Of a DNA stretch of 64,000 nucleotides, positions 1 to 11,079 are shown piece by piece. The position numbers and the translations under genes were made by a program. Source of the DNA: Asterias rubens. Taxonomy: Eukaryota; Echinodermata; Asteroidea; Forcipulatida; Asteriidae. The notes beneath the pieces were generated by a model. That model ran no database searches and was not told the origin of the DNA. It saw only the letters and a program-made list of their open reading frames with translations. The stretch spans positions 1,922,001 through 1,986,000 of the forward strand of contig NC_047073.1 of the NCBI RefSeq assembly GCF_902459465.1. The letters are read 5' to 3'. Each line of letters starts with the position of its first letter. Position 1 is the stretch's first letter.

Positions 1-214
1 AAGAAGTAATTTTCCACGAATTTGATTTCAAGACCTGAAGGCACACAACTTCGTGTGACAAGGGAGTTTTTCTTTGATGATTATCTCGCAACATCGACGA
101 CCGATTGAGGTCAAAATTTCACAGGTTTGTTATTTTGTGTATACATGTATGTTGAGATACACCAAGTGATAAGACTAGTCTTTGACAATTACCAATTGTG
201 TCCAGTGTCTTTAA
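1..214. mobile_element. MITE family A, copy cut by the window edge
   Basis: Ends in AATTACCAATTGTGTCCAGTG followed by TCTTTAAA, the terminal repeat shared by at least nine other copies in the window. An inner part reads CACACAACTTCGTGTGACA. The left end is outside the window. The rest, 215-700, shows AT-rich sequence with no exon. Confidence 0.75.
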
Positions 215-702
215 ACATCCTATGCATAATTTCAACTCACGTAATGTACTCCGACGAGGGTGGAAGATTCAAAGCAATAGTGACTGTGGAAGAAGTCAAA
301 TCTGAGATATCTTTTTGGGAAAGCTGAGTTGGAGCAGGAAGATCTGTAAAGCAAAAGAAACTGTGTACCTTAGGGGAGGTTCTCTTTCCAAAACAAAACC
401 ATAAGAGAACATCTCAAAATTCAAAAGCGGTTCTGGCAGTCCAGTAAATTGCTGACGTATGTCTACAAGCATGTTTTTGCGCCTAGAATGTGCCCAACTT
501 TTGAGACAGTCCCAAACAAGAATATGTTACAATTAGGCTATGAAGTAACAATAAAAGACAATAATTTTTTATTAATTTTTATTTTTTATTCTAATTTTAA
601 TTTTAGTGACTTGGATTTATTGTTAACAAAACTTTGTATAAAGTAAAATATCTGTCAATTTAGTTCAACGAACTAGTTATTGAGTGCTATGTCTCACAAT
701 AC

Positions 703-910
703 CTGTCTGAACTTCAGTAAATGCCTCTAATGTTGCTTTATCTCCAACACCAGCACTGTTGAAACCTTGTAGTCGGAAATCATATTTTGTTGATGGTTCT
801 AAACCACTGATGTTGCTGTGCATATCTGATGGTTCTATATCAACCGACTGAAATGAGCTGTTTGGACTAAAGTTGGTGTCATAAGGTTTTTCCAGCACCC
901 TGTATGAGAG
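703..910 (-). CDS. Tie-like exon 11: C-terminal half of second FN3 domain
   Basis: 208 nt, donor ACAG|GTATTG. The acceptor was chosen as AATGAACAG because it is the only nearby AG giving phase 0 and it restores the strand pattern (YRLSYRVLEK). It encodes ISGLEPSTKYDFRLQGFNSAGVGDKA, the FN3 signature. The gene leaves the window after this exon; 1-700 holds no exon I can support. Confidence 0.7.
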
Positions 911-3900
911 CTGTTCATTGTATGTAAATGGGAGATAAAAGGACACTGACAATTTTCGCAAAGTTTTACACTTAAATGAGGTTTGAAATAATGAAATGTG
1001 GAATAATTGAAAACATTGGAAAAATTGTTTTGATTTAAAACCATCTGCTATGAAGACTCACTCTGTATTTGGTTATCAAACCATTTCTTTGACCACACGG
1101 TATTTCACTCCAGCTCAATGCCACACTATGCTTCGCTGTTGAAGTAGTCTTGAATTCTGTTGGAGGTCCAGTTGGCTCTTAAATAAAAACACAAAACAGC
1201 AAGTTTACTTTTTACTTCCGTATGCTTAATAGATGCGATCTGTCATGGTGATGATAAGACAGTATAAGAATCACTCACTGTAATAAAAGGGTTCCAAATC
1301 TGAACACTTCTTCATCATCTTTGCTCTACACTGATGACATTCGCAAACCTATACTACAGGTCAAATTGTAGTCAATTTGAAGGATCCATTGATTGGTTTC
1401 CTCTCCAAAGATGTCACACTTTGTCTGTAATTTTACCTTAAATCCCTCATTTCTTCATTAAAAGTAATTTTCTTACAGCATAACAGACCATTATTTTAAA
1501 GCACTTGTAGTCCAATTCAAAAGATTAACATTTCGTTTAAAAAAAATGCCCACCGAAAAACTAGCTCAGTTCACTGACTAACATATGCTTCTTGAAATCA
1601 GTGAGTAACAACATTTTGAAGTTAATTTTGAAATAATGATGTTTCCATCTTTTTTGAACAACTTGAGTTATAGATTCCAGTATCAGGAAAAGTTTTACTG
1701 GAGAAGCAAATCAAACGAGGAAAAGTTCTTTAGATGAAAGCAAACAATAGGTATTATCTTCACCAGGCATACACAAATAAGTATGAATCCAGTTCAAAGT
1801 CACAGTTCCCACCCTTATACAGATACTCTCCTACCAGGAACTTACCCTTCTCAGGTGTGGTATGTTCGATATAAATGCTCTCCTGAAATTCCCCAAGTCC
1901 TGCCTCATTCCTGGCAAGAACACGAACCTTGTAGATTGAATTGGACTCTAAAGATGAATCAGAATATGGAAAAGGAGACTGTCTCTCAGTTGTGTTGTGT
2001 AGAGTTTGAAACTCACCAGCCTCCTCTTGGCAAAGATCTCTCATAACCAGTTGATACTGTATCGCAAAGTCGATAACAGGACACTTGTTTTGAGGAGCTT
2101 TCGTCCATGTAATGGTTCTGCTTGAGTCTTGCTCAGAGCTGACTTCATATATCACTGATACAGGAACTAAAAAGATGGTACACAAGATAGATTACAAAAT
2201 ACCCATCTTATCTATGAACTATGTCATGGGCTAAACCTTACAATACTTTTTCATTGATATAATGCAGCACACTGTTACCGGTCTGTTCAAATTGTTCAGT
2301 TTACAAAATATGGTGAAATTTCACTCCTTTTGAAATTCCCAAATTACAAACATTATTTTATATGTTTCTTAGTTCGTATAATTTCCATCAGGGCTAGAGA
2401 AAAGTGATATTTTGTCATATTTTGCGAATTTTTACAGTTTTAAGATTTACCCACCAAAATATTTAAAAAAATTAAATCCGGAGGGCTCCTTGTTTAATAT
2501 TAATTAATAGGTCCCGGGGGAGCCTTGTGCAAATTTGTTTTCTTTTATCCGCCGAATAACGGTTACCTTAATATAATACACTAAGCCACCTGACTATGAG
2601 GGGTTTATGGTGAAATGAAAATATGGAAATATAGTAGCTGCTTGACCTTAACACTGTCCATAACAAATCGCAACCAAGTGAAATCTTTCGCACACAACTG
2701 AATATGAACACGTATATGAAATTGCTATATGTATCAATCTTACCATTACACATGATGCAGTTTGGTTGAAGACCAATCTGGCCATACGGACAAGAGTCTG
2801 CAAAAAAAGTTGGTAAATCAAAGGGTAAATATACTTTAAAACGTTTATTTTGTGTACAAACAAAATTAATCAAACAGAATATTTTGAATTTTTCTTGGAT
2901 TTACATATCATAATTTTTTGGGATTTACATATCATAAATTGTATTAACCAAAGAAAACTTTGAGCTATTTAAAGACTTTGTGTGGACGTGTAGGTTATGA
3001 TATTCTGAGGAAAAATTATCTTATTGCATCTTATGGTAAGGTCGTGAACTGGATGGAAAATGCTAATTTAAAAGCATTAATGAAGTGCAAGTACTTACTT
3101 TGGCAATCTTCACCTCTAAAGCCAGGTTGACACATGACACCAGCTGGACATGCACCATTACCTTTCTGACAATCTACATCATTTAAACAATGACATTGTT
3201 GGTCACAATTCCCTCCAAACAGTCCAGCCGGACATTCTACAGAAAAAAATAATTGAAAGAATTATTGTTAATTCAAGTTTAGCCGAGACAAAAACGTGCG
3301 TAAAAAACTTTCTGATTCAATCAACACCACAGCAGTAGGCTACATATAGCTTCATTGACTATAAAGATACCAGTGTTAACTTCCTGTAAAACACACATAA
3401 AATGATTAAAACCTCCTGGATATGTGCGTTAAACTACAGAACGATTTCAACTTGAATAGAACATTTGACAACCAGAACTTTCGCATTAGGTGTAGGTCTA
3501 ACCATACTAGATCTTATTTGCAACGTGTATGATTTGTAATTCGAAAATTAGTCGTCGTGAATGTAGGTCTTGTTGTTTTTTTTTTTTTTTTTACCAACAT
3601 CTATTTTATGACAAAATAGTTTAAAGCACGTTTATTTAGGATTCAAGGCTATATCAGATGTCGAATTACAGAGTGCACAAATTAATACGAAAGCATTGTA
3701 AAATTGAGACCTGGAAAGCATTAAATAACTTATGAGGTATATAGTCTGCGTGTTTACAGATGAATTGTTAAAAGGTTACTAGTAGAGGTGTGTTTACTCT
3801 GAGCCAGTTTTCCTTACCCTGGCAGTTTTCTCCAGTGAAGCCAGTTGCACAACCTCCACCATTGTTTTGACAATTACCAGTCGCCTTGTTACATGTCAAG

Positions 3901-6900
3901 CCTACTTGGCAGTGACATTTCAACTTGCAGCCAGCACCAAAGTAACCAGCAGGACAATCTGATAAAACATGTGTCATCATTCTTTAGTTGGAACTTTTTT
4001 AACTGTCGTATTCAGAAGTATTTTCACTCGTATTGTTTCTCTTGATGAATAAATTATGTCAACAAACAAAAACATTTTGTTCTACGGTGAATAAATCATG
4101 TTTATAAGAAAGATATCTCATTTTTGCAACCCTTTTTTTTTGGGGGGGGGGGGGGGTTGAACAAAGAATTGACTAGAGTGGGATTCGAACCAACGACCTC
4201 CGGATAAACGTGCCGGAGGTCGTTGGTTCGAATCCCACTCTTGTCAATTCTTTGTTCAACCCCAAAAATCATTTACAAATTTACCCAGTCAGTTTCCCTT
4301 GTGGTTTATATTGATTTTTTTTTTAAAGAAAACCCGTACTCGTCTCGTAAATCTTACTTAAATCAGAAATTTGATTCGTACTCGATGATAAAAGTACTCG
4401 TATTTGCGTACTCGGCCTTGCCCTGAAAAGAATTTATATCTTCAACATTGTTAAATTTGCATTCAATCTACCACTCTTGTATTTTGGGGCCTAAAATTAA
4501 ATGACAAAATCAACAAACATACCATCTAGGCAATTGTTGCCTGTGAAGCTAGCTGCGCATGTACATCCAAAGGGATCTTTAGGGCAGAGTAGATTGCCAC
4601 GGCAAGCTGTAGAAGAACTACTACAACGTAAACCACAGTCTTGACCAAAGCAGTTATTACCATGCACTGTGAAAAGATAAAAACAAAGAAACACATTTTA
4701 TTAAACCAACGATGACACATCATAATATAGAAAGGACCAAAGGTAGTATATAGGTGCAGTAAACCCACTTTTAATTGATGAATGTAAACTCTTTTACCAA
4801 AAGCTACATATACTATACCATTACCTTTTAATTATTTCATATTAACTCTGGTTCTACATCTACACCGATGTTAGCAAGTATACTCAGAACTTTCCTGAGT
4901 TCTGTGAAAACAAATCACAGGCATATTACTCGGGTGGGGTGGGATTCGACCCCACCGTTGCAATTCTAAAGAAGTGTATTACAAACTAGACCACCGAGAT
5001 TTCCCGGTAGCTAGAGGCAGATCGAATCCTATATTTTAGCAGCGGGTACTGCAAGGGTTTAAGATAATCTAAGTAAAAAATTATTTTCCCAGAGTTTTCT
5101 TTTCTTCTATCGTTCACTTTTATAGGAAAAACCTTAACAACACATCCATTAATCACAAAATTACCATACTAAAGTTGGGAGAACCTTTTCGCCGATGCCT
5201 TGGTCCATCACACATAAATAAAAGGCCAATCAGCGCTCATATGTTTTACCAGATTGTTTGTAACAAAATAATAATCCACTTACAAGTTTGACATGAGTTG
5301 CCATTGAATCCTGGTGGGCAGATACAGTCACCAGTCACGTCATCACACTGACCGCCATTATAACATAATGGACAGTAACTATCACAAGTTGGTCCAAACT
5401 TATTGGGAGAGCATTCTGCGATAAAGAATCCCAAAAAATTAATAAGCTGTGATTAGCAATGAGTTTTGAGGACACAGTAAATCTAAAAGATCGGTATGTG
5501 GTTTTATATCCCCTATGCATGTCATTATATTACTATTGTTGTTATTCAAGAGTAAGAAAAGAAACTTGTGTCGAAACTTACGCCTTACAAGGAGTTTCAT
5601 GAGTGCATGGTTCTGTAGATGATGTCTGCCTTCTATGTAGCATTCATAGATACCAGTATGATGGAGTTGGACATTAAGGATACTGATGCTTGATTGGCCA
5701 TTCCATGCAGTGACGTCATCACCATTGTGTCTCCATCGAAGCTCATTGGTTGATCCGGTTTGCTGTGTCATTGTCAACGTTACATCCTCTCCAGCACTTG
5801 TAGTCAAGGTGGGTGAAGTTGGAGATACATCACCTACAATCAATAATAAGCTCAGTTGATAGACCGTTATATAACTGTGTCATTGTCAATGTTACATCCT
5901 CTCCAGAACTCGTAGTCAAGGTGGATGAGGCTGGAGATACATCACCTACAATCAATAATAAGCTCAGTTGATAGACCGTTATGCTGTGTCATTGTCAATG
6001 TTACATCCTCTCCAGCACTCGTAGTCAAGGTGGATGAGGCTGGAGATACATCACCTACAATCAATAATAAGCTCAGTTGATAGACCGTTATATAACTGTG
6101 TCATTGTCAATGTTACATCCTCTCCAGCACTCGTAGTCAAGGTGGATGAGGCTGGAGATACATCACCTACAATCAATAATAAGCTCAGTTGATAGACCGT
6201 TATATAACTGTGTCATTGTCAATGTTACATCCTGTCCAGCACTCGTAGTCAAGGTGGATGAGGCTGGAGATACATCACCCACCTACAATCAATAATAAGC
6301 TCAGTTGATAGACCGTTATATAACTGTGTCATTGTCAATGTTACATCCTCTCCAGCACTCGTAGTCAAGGTGGATGAGGCTGGAGATACATCACCTACAA
6401 TCAATAATAAGCTCAGTTGATAGACCGTTATGCTGTGTCATTGTCAATGTTACATCCTCTCCAGCACTCGTAGTCAAGGTGGATGAGGCTGGAGATACAT
6501 CACCTACAATCAATAATAAGCTCAGTTGATAGACCGTTATATAACTGTGTCATTGTCAATGTTACATCCTCTCCAGCACTCGTAGTCAAGGTGGATGAGG
6601 CTGGAGATACATCACCTACAATCAATAATAATAAGCTCAGTTGATAGACCGTTATGCTGTGTCATTGTCAATGTTACATCCTCTCCAGCACTTGTAGTCA
6701 AGGTGGATGAAGCTGGAGATACATCACCTACAATCAACAATAAGCTCAGTTGATAGACCGTTATATAACTGTGTCGTTGTCAATGTTACATCCTCTCCAG
6801 TACTCGTAGTCAAGGTGGATGAGGCTGGAGATACATCACCTATAATCAATAGTAAGCTCAGTTGATAGACCGTTATATAACTGTGTCATTGTCAATGTTA

Positions 6901-9900
6901 CATCCTCTCCAGCACTCGTAGTCAAGGTGGATGAGGCTGGAGATACATCACCTAAAACAATCAATAATAAGCTCAGTTGATAGACCGTTATATAACTGTG
7001 TCATTGTCAATGTTACATCCTCTCCAGCACTCGTAGTCAAGGTGGATGAGGCTGGAGATACATCACCTACAATCAATAATAAGCTCAGTTGATAGACCGT
7101 TATATAACTGTGTCGTTGTCAATGTTACATCCTCTCCAGTACTCGTAGTCAAGGTGGATGAGGCTGGAGATACATCACCTACAATCAATAATAAGCTCAG
7201 TTGATAGACCGTTATGCTGTGTCATTGTCAATAATACATCCTCTCCAGCACTTGTAGTCAAGGTGGATGATGCTGGAGATACATCACCTACAATCAATAA
7301 TAAGCTCAGTTGATAGACCGTTATGCTGTGTCGTTGTCAATGTTACATCCTCTCCAGTACTCGTAGTCAAGGTGGATGAGGCTGGAGATACATCACCTAT
7401 AATCAATAGTAAGCTCAGTTGATAGACCGTTATATAACTGTGTCATTGTCAATGTTACATCCTCTCCAGCACTCGTAGTCAAGGTGGATGAGGCTGGAGA
7501 TACATCACCTAAAACAATCAATAATAAGCTCAGTTGATAGACCGTTATATAACTGTGTCATTGTCAATGTTACATCCTCTCCAGCACTCGTAGTCAAGGT
7601 GGATGAGGCTGGAGATACATCACCTACAATCAATAATAAGCTCAGTTGATAGACCGTTATATAACTGTGTCGTTGTCAATGTTACATCCTCTCCAGTACT
7701 CGTAGTCAAGGTGGATGAGGCTGGAGATACATCACCTACAATCAATAATAAGCTCAGTTGATAGACCGTTATGCTGTGTCATTGTCAATAATACATCCTC
7801 TCCAGCACTTGTAGTCAAGGTGGATGATGCTGGAGATACATCACCTACAATCAATAATAAGCTCAGTTGATAGACCGTTATGCTGTGTCGTTGTCAATGT
7901 TACATCCTCTCCAGTACTCGTAGTCAAGGTGGATGAGGCTGGAGATACATCACCTATAATCAATAGTAAGCTCAGTTGATAGACCGTTATATAACTGTGT
8001 CATTGTCAGTGTTACATCCTCTCCAGCACTCGTAGTCAAGGTGGATGGGGCTGGAGATACATCACCTATAATCAATAGTAAGCTCAGTTGATAGACCGTT
8101 ATATAACTGTGTCATTGTCAATGTTACATCCTCTCCAGCACTCGTAGTCAAGGTGGATGAGGCTGGAGAAACATCACCTATAATCAATAGTAAGCTCAGT
8201 TGATAGACCGTTATATAACTGTGTCATTGTCAATGTTACATCCTCTCCAGCACTCGTAGTCAAGGTGGATGAGGCTGGAGATACATCACCTACAATCAAT
8301 AGTAAGCTCAGTTGATAGACCGTTATGCTGTGTCATTGTCAATGTTACATCCTCTCCAGCACTTGTATTCAAGGTGGATGATGCTGGAGATACATCACCT
8401 ACAATCAATAATAAGCTCAGTTGATAGACCGGTATATAACTGTGTCGTTGTCAATGTGGATGGGGCTGGATATACATCACATAATCAATAATAAGCTCAG
8501 TTGATAGACCGTTATATAACTGTGTCATTGTCAAAGTTACATCCTCCCCAGCACTCGTAGTCAAGGTGGATGGGGCTGGATATACATCACATAATCAATA
8601 ATAAGCTCAGTTGATGGACCGTTATATAACTGTGTCATTGTCAATGTTACATCCTCTCCAGCACTCGTAGTCAAGGTGGATGGGGCTGGATATACATCAC
8701 ATAATCAATAATAAGCTCAGTTGATAGCCCTATATAACTGTGTCATTGTCAATGTTACGTCCTCTCCAGCATTTGCAGTCAAGGTGGATGAGGCTGGAGA
8801 TACATCAATCTCCTTACATCGTTTTCTTGAAACAATTATCAGACAAATGTTTCAACAACTATTCACTAGTATTTTATGTGACCGTATACATAAGTTGAAA
8901 AAAGAATGATTTTTGTTTTTTGTTAAGGGCCCTAGAAAATAGTCCATTAGGGAAGGACCAAGTTTAAACCAGTATCATACAAATTAAAGAAGAAAAATAG
9001 TCCAAATTAGGTCCTTGAGAAAACAACGCCCTGTAAATTGTTAATGTCAAACTCTTGAATCAGTTTAACGGGCCAATGGTAATTTCAATCGCCTGCCACT
9101 GACGATGATTTTGACGATTTAAAACACAAATCCTTCATTTTAAATTAGCATTACGGCAGTTAATATTATCTCACTGACCGTTTTCCCGCAAAACTATTGT
9201 TGTTATCTTTACAGGGTCTTGTGACCTGAAGATACAGTTGTAAGCACCGAATCTGTCTGCCCCAATGGAGGCAGGCATCCTATAAAGTCTGGCACTGATT
9301 GAAGGGGCTGGATGACCGCTCTCACTTCCTCCAGTTGGTAGATTACTACCACTACCAGTATCTAGGACACGCTCAAAGGAGACTGCTGCTCCAGTGTCGC
9401 TACCACTTTTGAAGCCACCAATAGTATGTGAATTTCCTTCTGTTGCATAAAGTCTTCCATTGAAAAAGGTGAAATCAGGAACTGCTCCTAGAAAGCAAAA
9501 CGCAAAGAGTACAATCAATGAGAAATATCTTTAAACAGTTGAGAGCATTTGTTTAAAGGGAAGGTACACGTTTGGAAATGGTCACAGACCAGTCTTGTCA
9601 CTTTGTGTATCCCATCAAGCGCATAAAATAACAAGCCTGAGAAAAATTTGGGCTCAATCGGTCATCGAAGTTGTGAGAAAAATTATGAAAGAAACAACAC
9701 CCTTTTTGAATGAATTTGTGTGCTTTCAGATAGGAATAAAAGACTTCTAGCTAGAAGTCTCATCTTATATCATTTTCGTGATAAAGTACCTCTTTCTCAA
9801 AAACTACAGAGGGAGTCGTTTCCCACAATGTTTTATACTACCAACAGCTCTCCAATGCTCGTTACCAAGTCAGTTTTTAAGTTAACATTTGTTATTACCA

Positions 9901-10465
9901 AACCTTCCCTTTAAATACAAAATATTATTTGTTGATTATTTAGACATTGTAATACCTCGTGGATGCATTGCATTATTAAGCAGCAAGATGATAACGCAAA
10001 ACCAAACAAACACTGGAAAAAAACTATTTTCTAGATGTTTGTATATCATTTATTTTTGTGCACCAGTTGATATGCCTCAATAAAGGTACTGAACACCTTT
10101 TGTAATTGTCAAAGACCAGAACTCCCACTTGGTGTATTGTAATAGTTTCCTCAAAAAATAAACTAGTACAAACGGTGGCTTCAAACATCGAGCCGGTAAA
10201 GCACAATATATGCCCATCACTGGCTGTCATGCGATCCAAACTATCAATGAAGAAAAAACAACGAACAAACACCCCTGCAAACACACAAAGAAACAAACAC
10301 GAAAAAACAAGCAACTACACAACAACAGGGGGGATTTGGAAAACTCCATTATCATAAAATCGTCTTACCTTGTGAATGATGTGGTAGAACTAGAAGGACC
10401 AGCAGAAGGCCAAGTAAAGCACATCCAGACACAGCCGGACAGTCTTTCATCCCGCGACCATTCAT
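703..10465 (-). CDS. Tie/TEK-like receptor tyrosine kinase, 5' part of gene (11 exons; 3' part off the left edge)
   Basis: Gene-level entry. Eleven exons joined in consistent phase give about 637 residues of ectodomain. In order: signal peptide (1-32), an N-terminal domain (33-135), an Ig domain (136-219) ending in LLVRR, four EGF-like modules plus a short half module (220-422), and two FN3 domains (423-529 and 530-637). The run LLVRR-(E/Q)C-...-CICPPGF-...-C is the Ig-to-EGF junction pattern of vertebrate Tie1/Tie2, the angiopoietin receptors, so I call it Tie-family. Most introns between modules are phase 1, as expected for shuffled extracellular domains. Unlike vertebrate Tie2, I see no second Ig between the EGF block and FN3, and there is an extra EGF-like unit. 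The transmembrane segment and kinase are not in the window, so kinase activity is inferred. Introns hold a SINE, an inverted tRNA-like repeat, a MITE and a 3-kb tandem repeat. The stretches 1178-1845 and 3237-3817 show nothing recognisable beyond a poly-T run. Alternative: another EGF/FN3 receptor, such as a receptor phosphatase. Confidence 0.75.
1062..1177 (-). CDS. Tie-like exon 10: N-terminal half of second FN3 domain
   Basis: 116 nt, acceptor TATTTAAG, donor CAGA|GTGAGT. It encodes EPTGPPTEFKTTSTA, VALSWSEIPCGQRNGLITKYR. The proline-rich entry and L-x-W plus NG-x-I-x-x-Y mark an FN3 first half. It ends in phase 0. Confidence 0.75.
1846..2166 (-). CDS. Tie-like exon 9: first FN3 domain in one exon
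   Basis: 321 nt, phase 1 at both ends, acceptor CTTTTTAG, donor GAAGG|GTAAGT. It encodes TITWTKAPQNKCPVIDFAIQYQ, and SIYKVRVLARNEAGLGEF followed by TTPEK. The W, the Y-x-V-x-A-x-N-x-x-G pattern and the length (107 codons) fit one fibronectin type III domain. Confidence 0.8.
2744..2797 (-). CDS. Tie-like exon 8: short cysteine-containing linker
   Basis: 54 nt in phase 1 between TTTTTTTGCAG and AATG|GTAAGA, giving 18 residues with DSCPYGQIGLQPNCIMCNG. It looks like the start of an EGF unit without its second half. It could be a true linker exon, or the rest may have been missed. Confidence 0.6.
3099..3236 (-). CDS. Tie-like exon 7: fourth EGF-like module
   Basis: 138 nt, acceptor CTGTAG, donor CAAA|GTAAGT, phase 1. 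It encodes ECPAGLFGGNCDQQCHC, CPAGVMCQPGFRGEDCQ. This repeat goes beyond the three EGF units of vertebrate Tie receptors. Confidence 0.8.
3818..3958 (-). CDS. Tie-like exon 6: EGF-like module
   Basis: 141 nt, acceptor TTTATCAG, donor CAGG|GTAAGG, phase 1. It encodes DCPAGYFGAGCKLKCHC and GGCATGFTGENCQ. This parallels Tie2 EGF3 (GFYGPDCKLRCSC). Confidence 0.85.
4153..4263. repeat. tRNA-like palindrome (49-bp arms, 9-bp spacer)
   Basis: The arms run from GGTTGAACAAAG to CCTCCGG and back, with one mismatch. Each arm contains a tRNA B-box-like GGTTCGAATCCC, so a tRNA 3' half is present in both orientations. A T-run plus a 16-base G-run sits directly to the left. It lies in the intron between Tie-like exons 5 and 6. 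Probably two inverted SINE fragments. Confidence 0.8.
4523..4666 (-). CDS. Tie-like exon 5: EGF-like module
   Basis: 144 nt between TTTTCACAG and GATG|GTATGT, phase 1 at both ends. It encodes GNNCFGQDCGLRCSSSST through LLCPKDPFGCTCAASFTG and NCLD. DPFGCTCA parallels the DPYGCSCA of Tie2 EGF2. Confidence 0.85.
4852..5035 (-). mobile_element. tRNA-derived SINE, family B
   Basis: Read on the minus strand it has an A-box-like GGTGGTCTAGTTTG and a B-box-like GGGGTCGAATCCC, followed by a tail containing TGATTTGTTTTCACAG. Related copies lie at 45885-46096 and 51198-51316. Intronic in the Tie-like gene. Confidence 0.7.
5284..5415 (-). CDS. Tie-like exon 4: EGF-like module
   Basis: 132 nt, acceptor ATCGCAG, donor ACTT|GTAAGT. 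It encodes CSPNKFGPTCDSYCP, NGGQCDDVTGDCICPPGFNG and CQT. This cysteine pattern, including CICPPGF-G, is that of the first Tie EGF repeat. Confidence 0.85.
5582..5833 (-). CDS. Tie-like exon 3: Ig domain
   Basis: 252 nt, phase 1 at both ends. The domain shows SAGEDVTLTM, LRWRHNG and HTGIYECYIEG, i.e. the strand-C tryptophan and the Y-x-C of an Ig fold. It ends MKLLVRR, matching the end of the Tie2 Ig2 domain. The strand-B cysteine is replaced (VTLTM). The first ~69 bases of this exon and its splice acceptor are the source of the upstream minisatellite. Confidence 0.8.
5765..8815. repeat. 27-copy minisatellite made from a splice acceptor and exon start
   Basis: Units of about 109-113 bp repeat some 27 times (counted by GCTCAGTTGATAG). 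On the gene strand each unit contains about 40 intronic bases ending ATTGATTGTAG, then GTGATGTATCTCCAGCC and on to GACAATGACACAG. This is the 3' splice site and first ~69 bases of the Ig exon. Variants (GTTATATAAC versus GTTATGC, CATT versus CGTT, a unit with AATAATACATCC) recur in the same order about 567 bp apart, showing a higher-order multi-unit duplication. The last units near 8450-8720 are diverged and shortened. The array sits against the real exon at 5582-5833. Confidence 0.95.
8816..9178. other. Intron remainder between minisatellite and Tie-like exon 2
   Basis: Unique-looking AT-rich sequence. I see no exon, RNA gene or named repeat here. Confidence 0.5.
9179..9487 (-). CDS. Tie-like exon 2: N-terminal extracellular domain
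   Basis: 309 nt between TTTCTAG and AACG|GTCAGT, phase 1 at both ends. It encodes about 103 residues starting GAVPDFTFFNGRLYATEG and ending near RFGAYNCIFRSQDPVK. The single YNC with downstream beta-rich sequence is reminiscent of the first Ig-like region of Tie proteins, but only one clear cysteine is visible, so the fold is uncertain. Confidence 0.7.
9553..9916. mobile_element. MITE family A variant in Tie-like intron 1
   Basis: Bounded by GTTTAAAGGGAAGGTACACG and ATTACCAAACCTTCCCTTTAAA, imperfect terminal inverted repeats. The inner text (CAATCGGTCATCGAAGTTG, CTCGTTACCAAGT) matches the other family A copies. Confidence 0.75.
10369..10465 (-). CDS. Tie-like exon 1: start codon and signal peptide
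   Basis: The ATG (10463-10465) opens 32 codons. A polar start (MNGRGMKDCP) leads into a leucine-rich core (LLGLLLVLLVLP), a typical secretory signal. The exon ends in CAAG before GTAAGA. It leaves one base, which fits the phase of the next exon. Another ATG four bases downstream is out of frame. Confidence 0.7.
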
Positions 10466-10700
10466 CGTAGTTTGTAGTCAAACCAATAATTAATTTGGAG
10501 CTAATTGCCTTTATTGTTTAGTGGCAGACTGCAATCTCTTTTCAGCGAAATAAATTCAAATGAATAGTCAGATATATCAAGCACTGCAGAAGGTCCAAAG
10601 CAACACTTCATCATAATATAATATTTGTTTAATTTGCATCGGGGTTAAATAATATTAATTTTGGTTTTTACCCATACACCATACACCGATGTGTGTTTGC

Positions 10701-10778
10701 ACTGTGTCTCAGTACCGTACTGAGACACAGTCCAAAAGTTTTCATTATGGGCCATTGGGCCATAATGAAAACTTTTGG
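10701..10778. repeat. Two abutting perfect hairpins
   Basis: 10701-10731 is ACTGTGTCTCAGTAC, one centre base, then its complement. 10732-10778 has 19-bp arms beginning CCAAAAGTTTTCATTATGG around a 9-10 base centre. They follow a CCGATGTGTGTT motif that also occurs at SINE family B starts. Confidence 0.9.
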
Positions 10779-11079
10779 CCCTAAACGTGCATAAGGTCCG
10801 TGTGTGTGCGTGCCACGGAAAGGTGGCATTGCATACCACACACAACACAGGCTGTGAGGGGAAGTGGACTTGTGTTGGACTCGTCCATTGCAGATTGTGG
10901 GGTAGGAGGTTCTAAATTGAGGGGCACCCAGGTTGTTCCATCACACACAGAAAGTGCAGCACACTTTTCAAGTTAATAACAACACACAAGAAATACTATA
11001 ATTAAAATGACACAGACAAGTCAGGTTTTTTCGACAAACAATAAACTTGAACATTTATTTTGTAAAAATGGGAACTTTT

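Noticed and set aside
5765-8815. Regular spaced repeats resembling a CRISPR array
   Set aside because: Units are ~111 bp, contiguous and derived from an exon start; there are no short repeats with unique spacers, and the DNA is eukaryotic.
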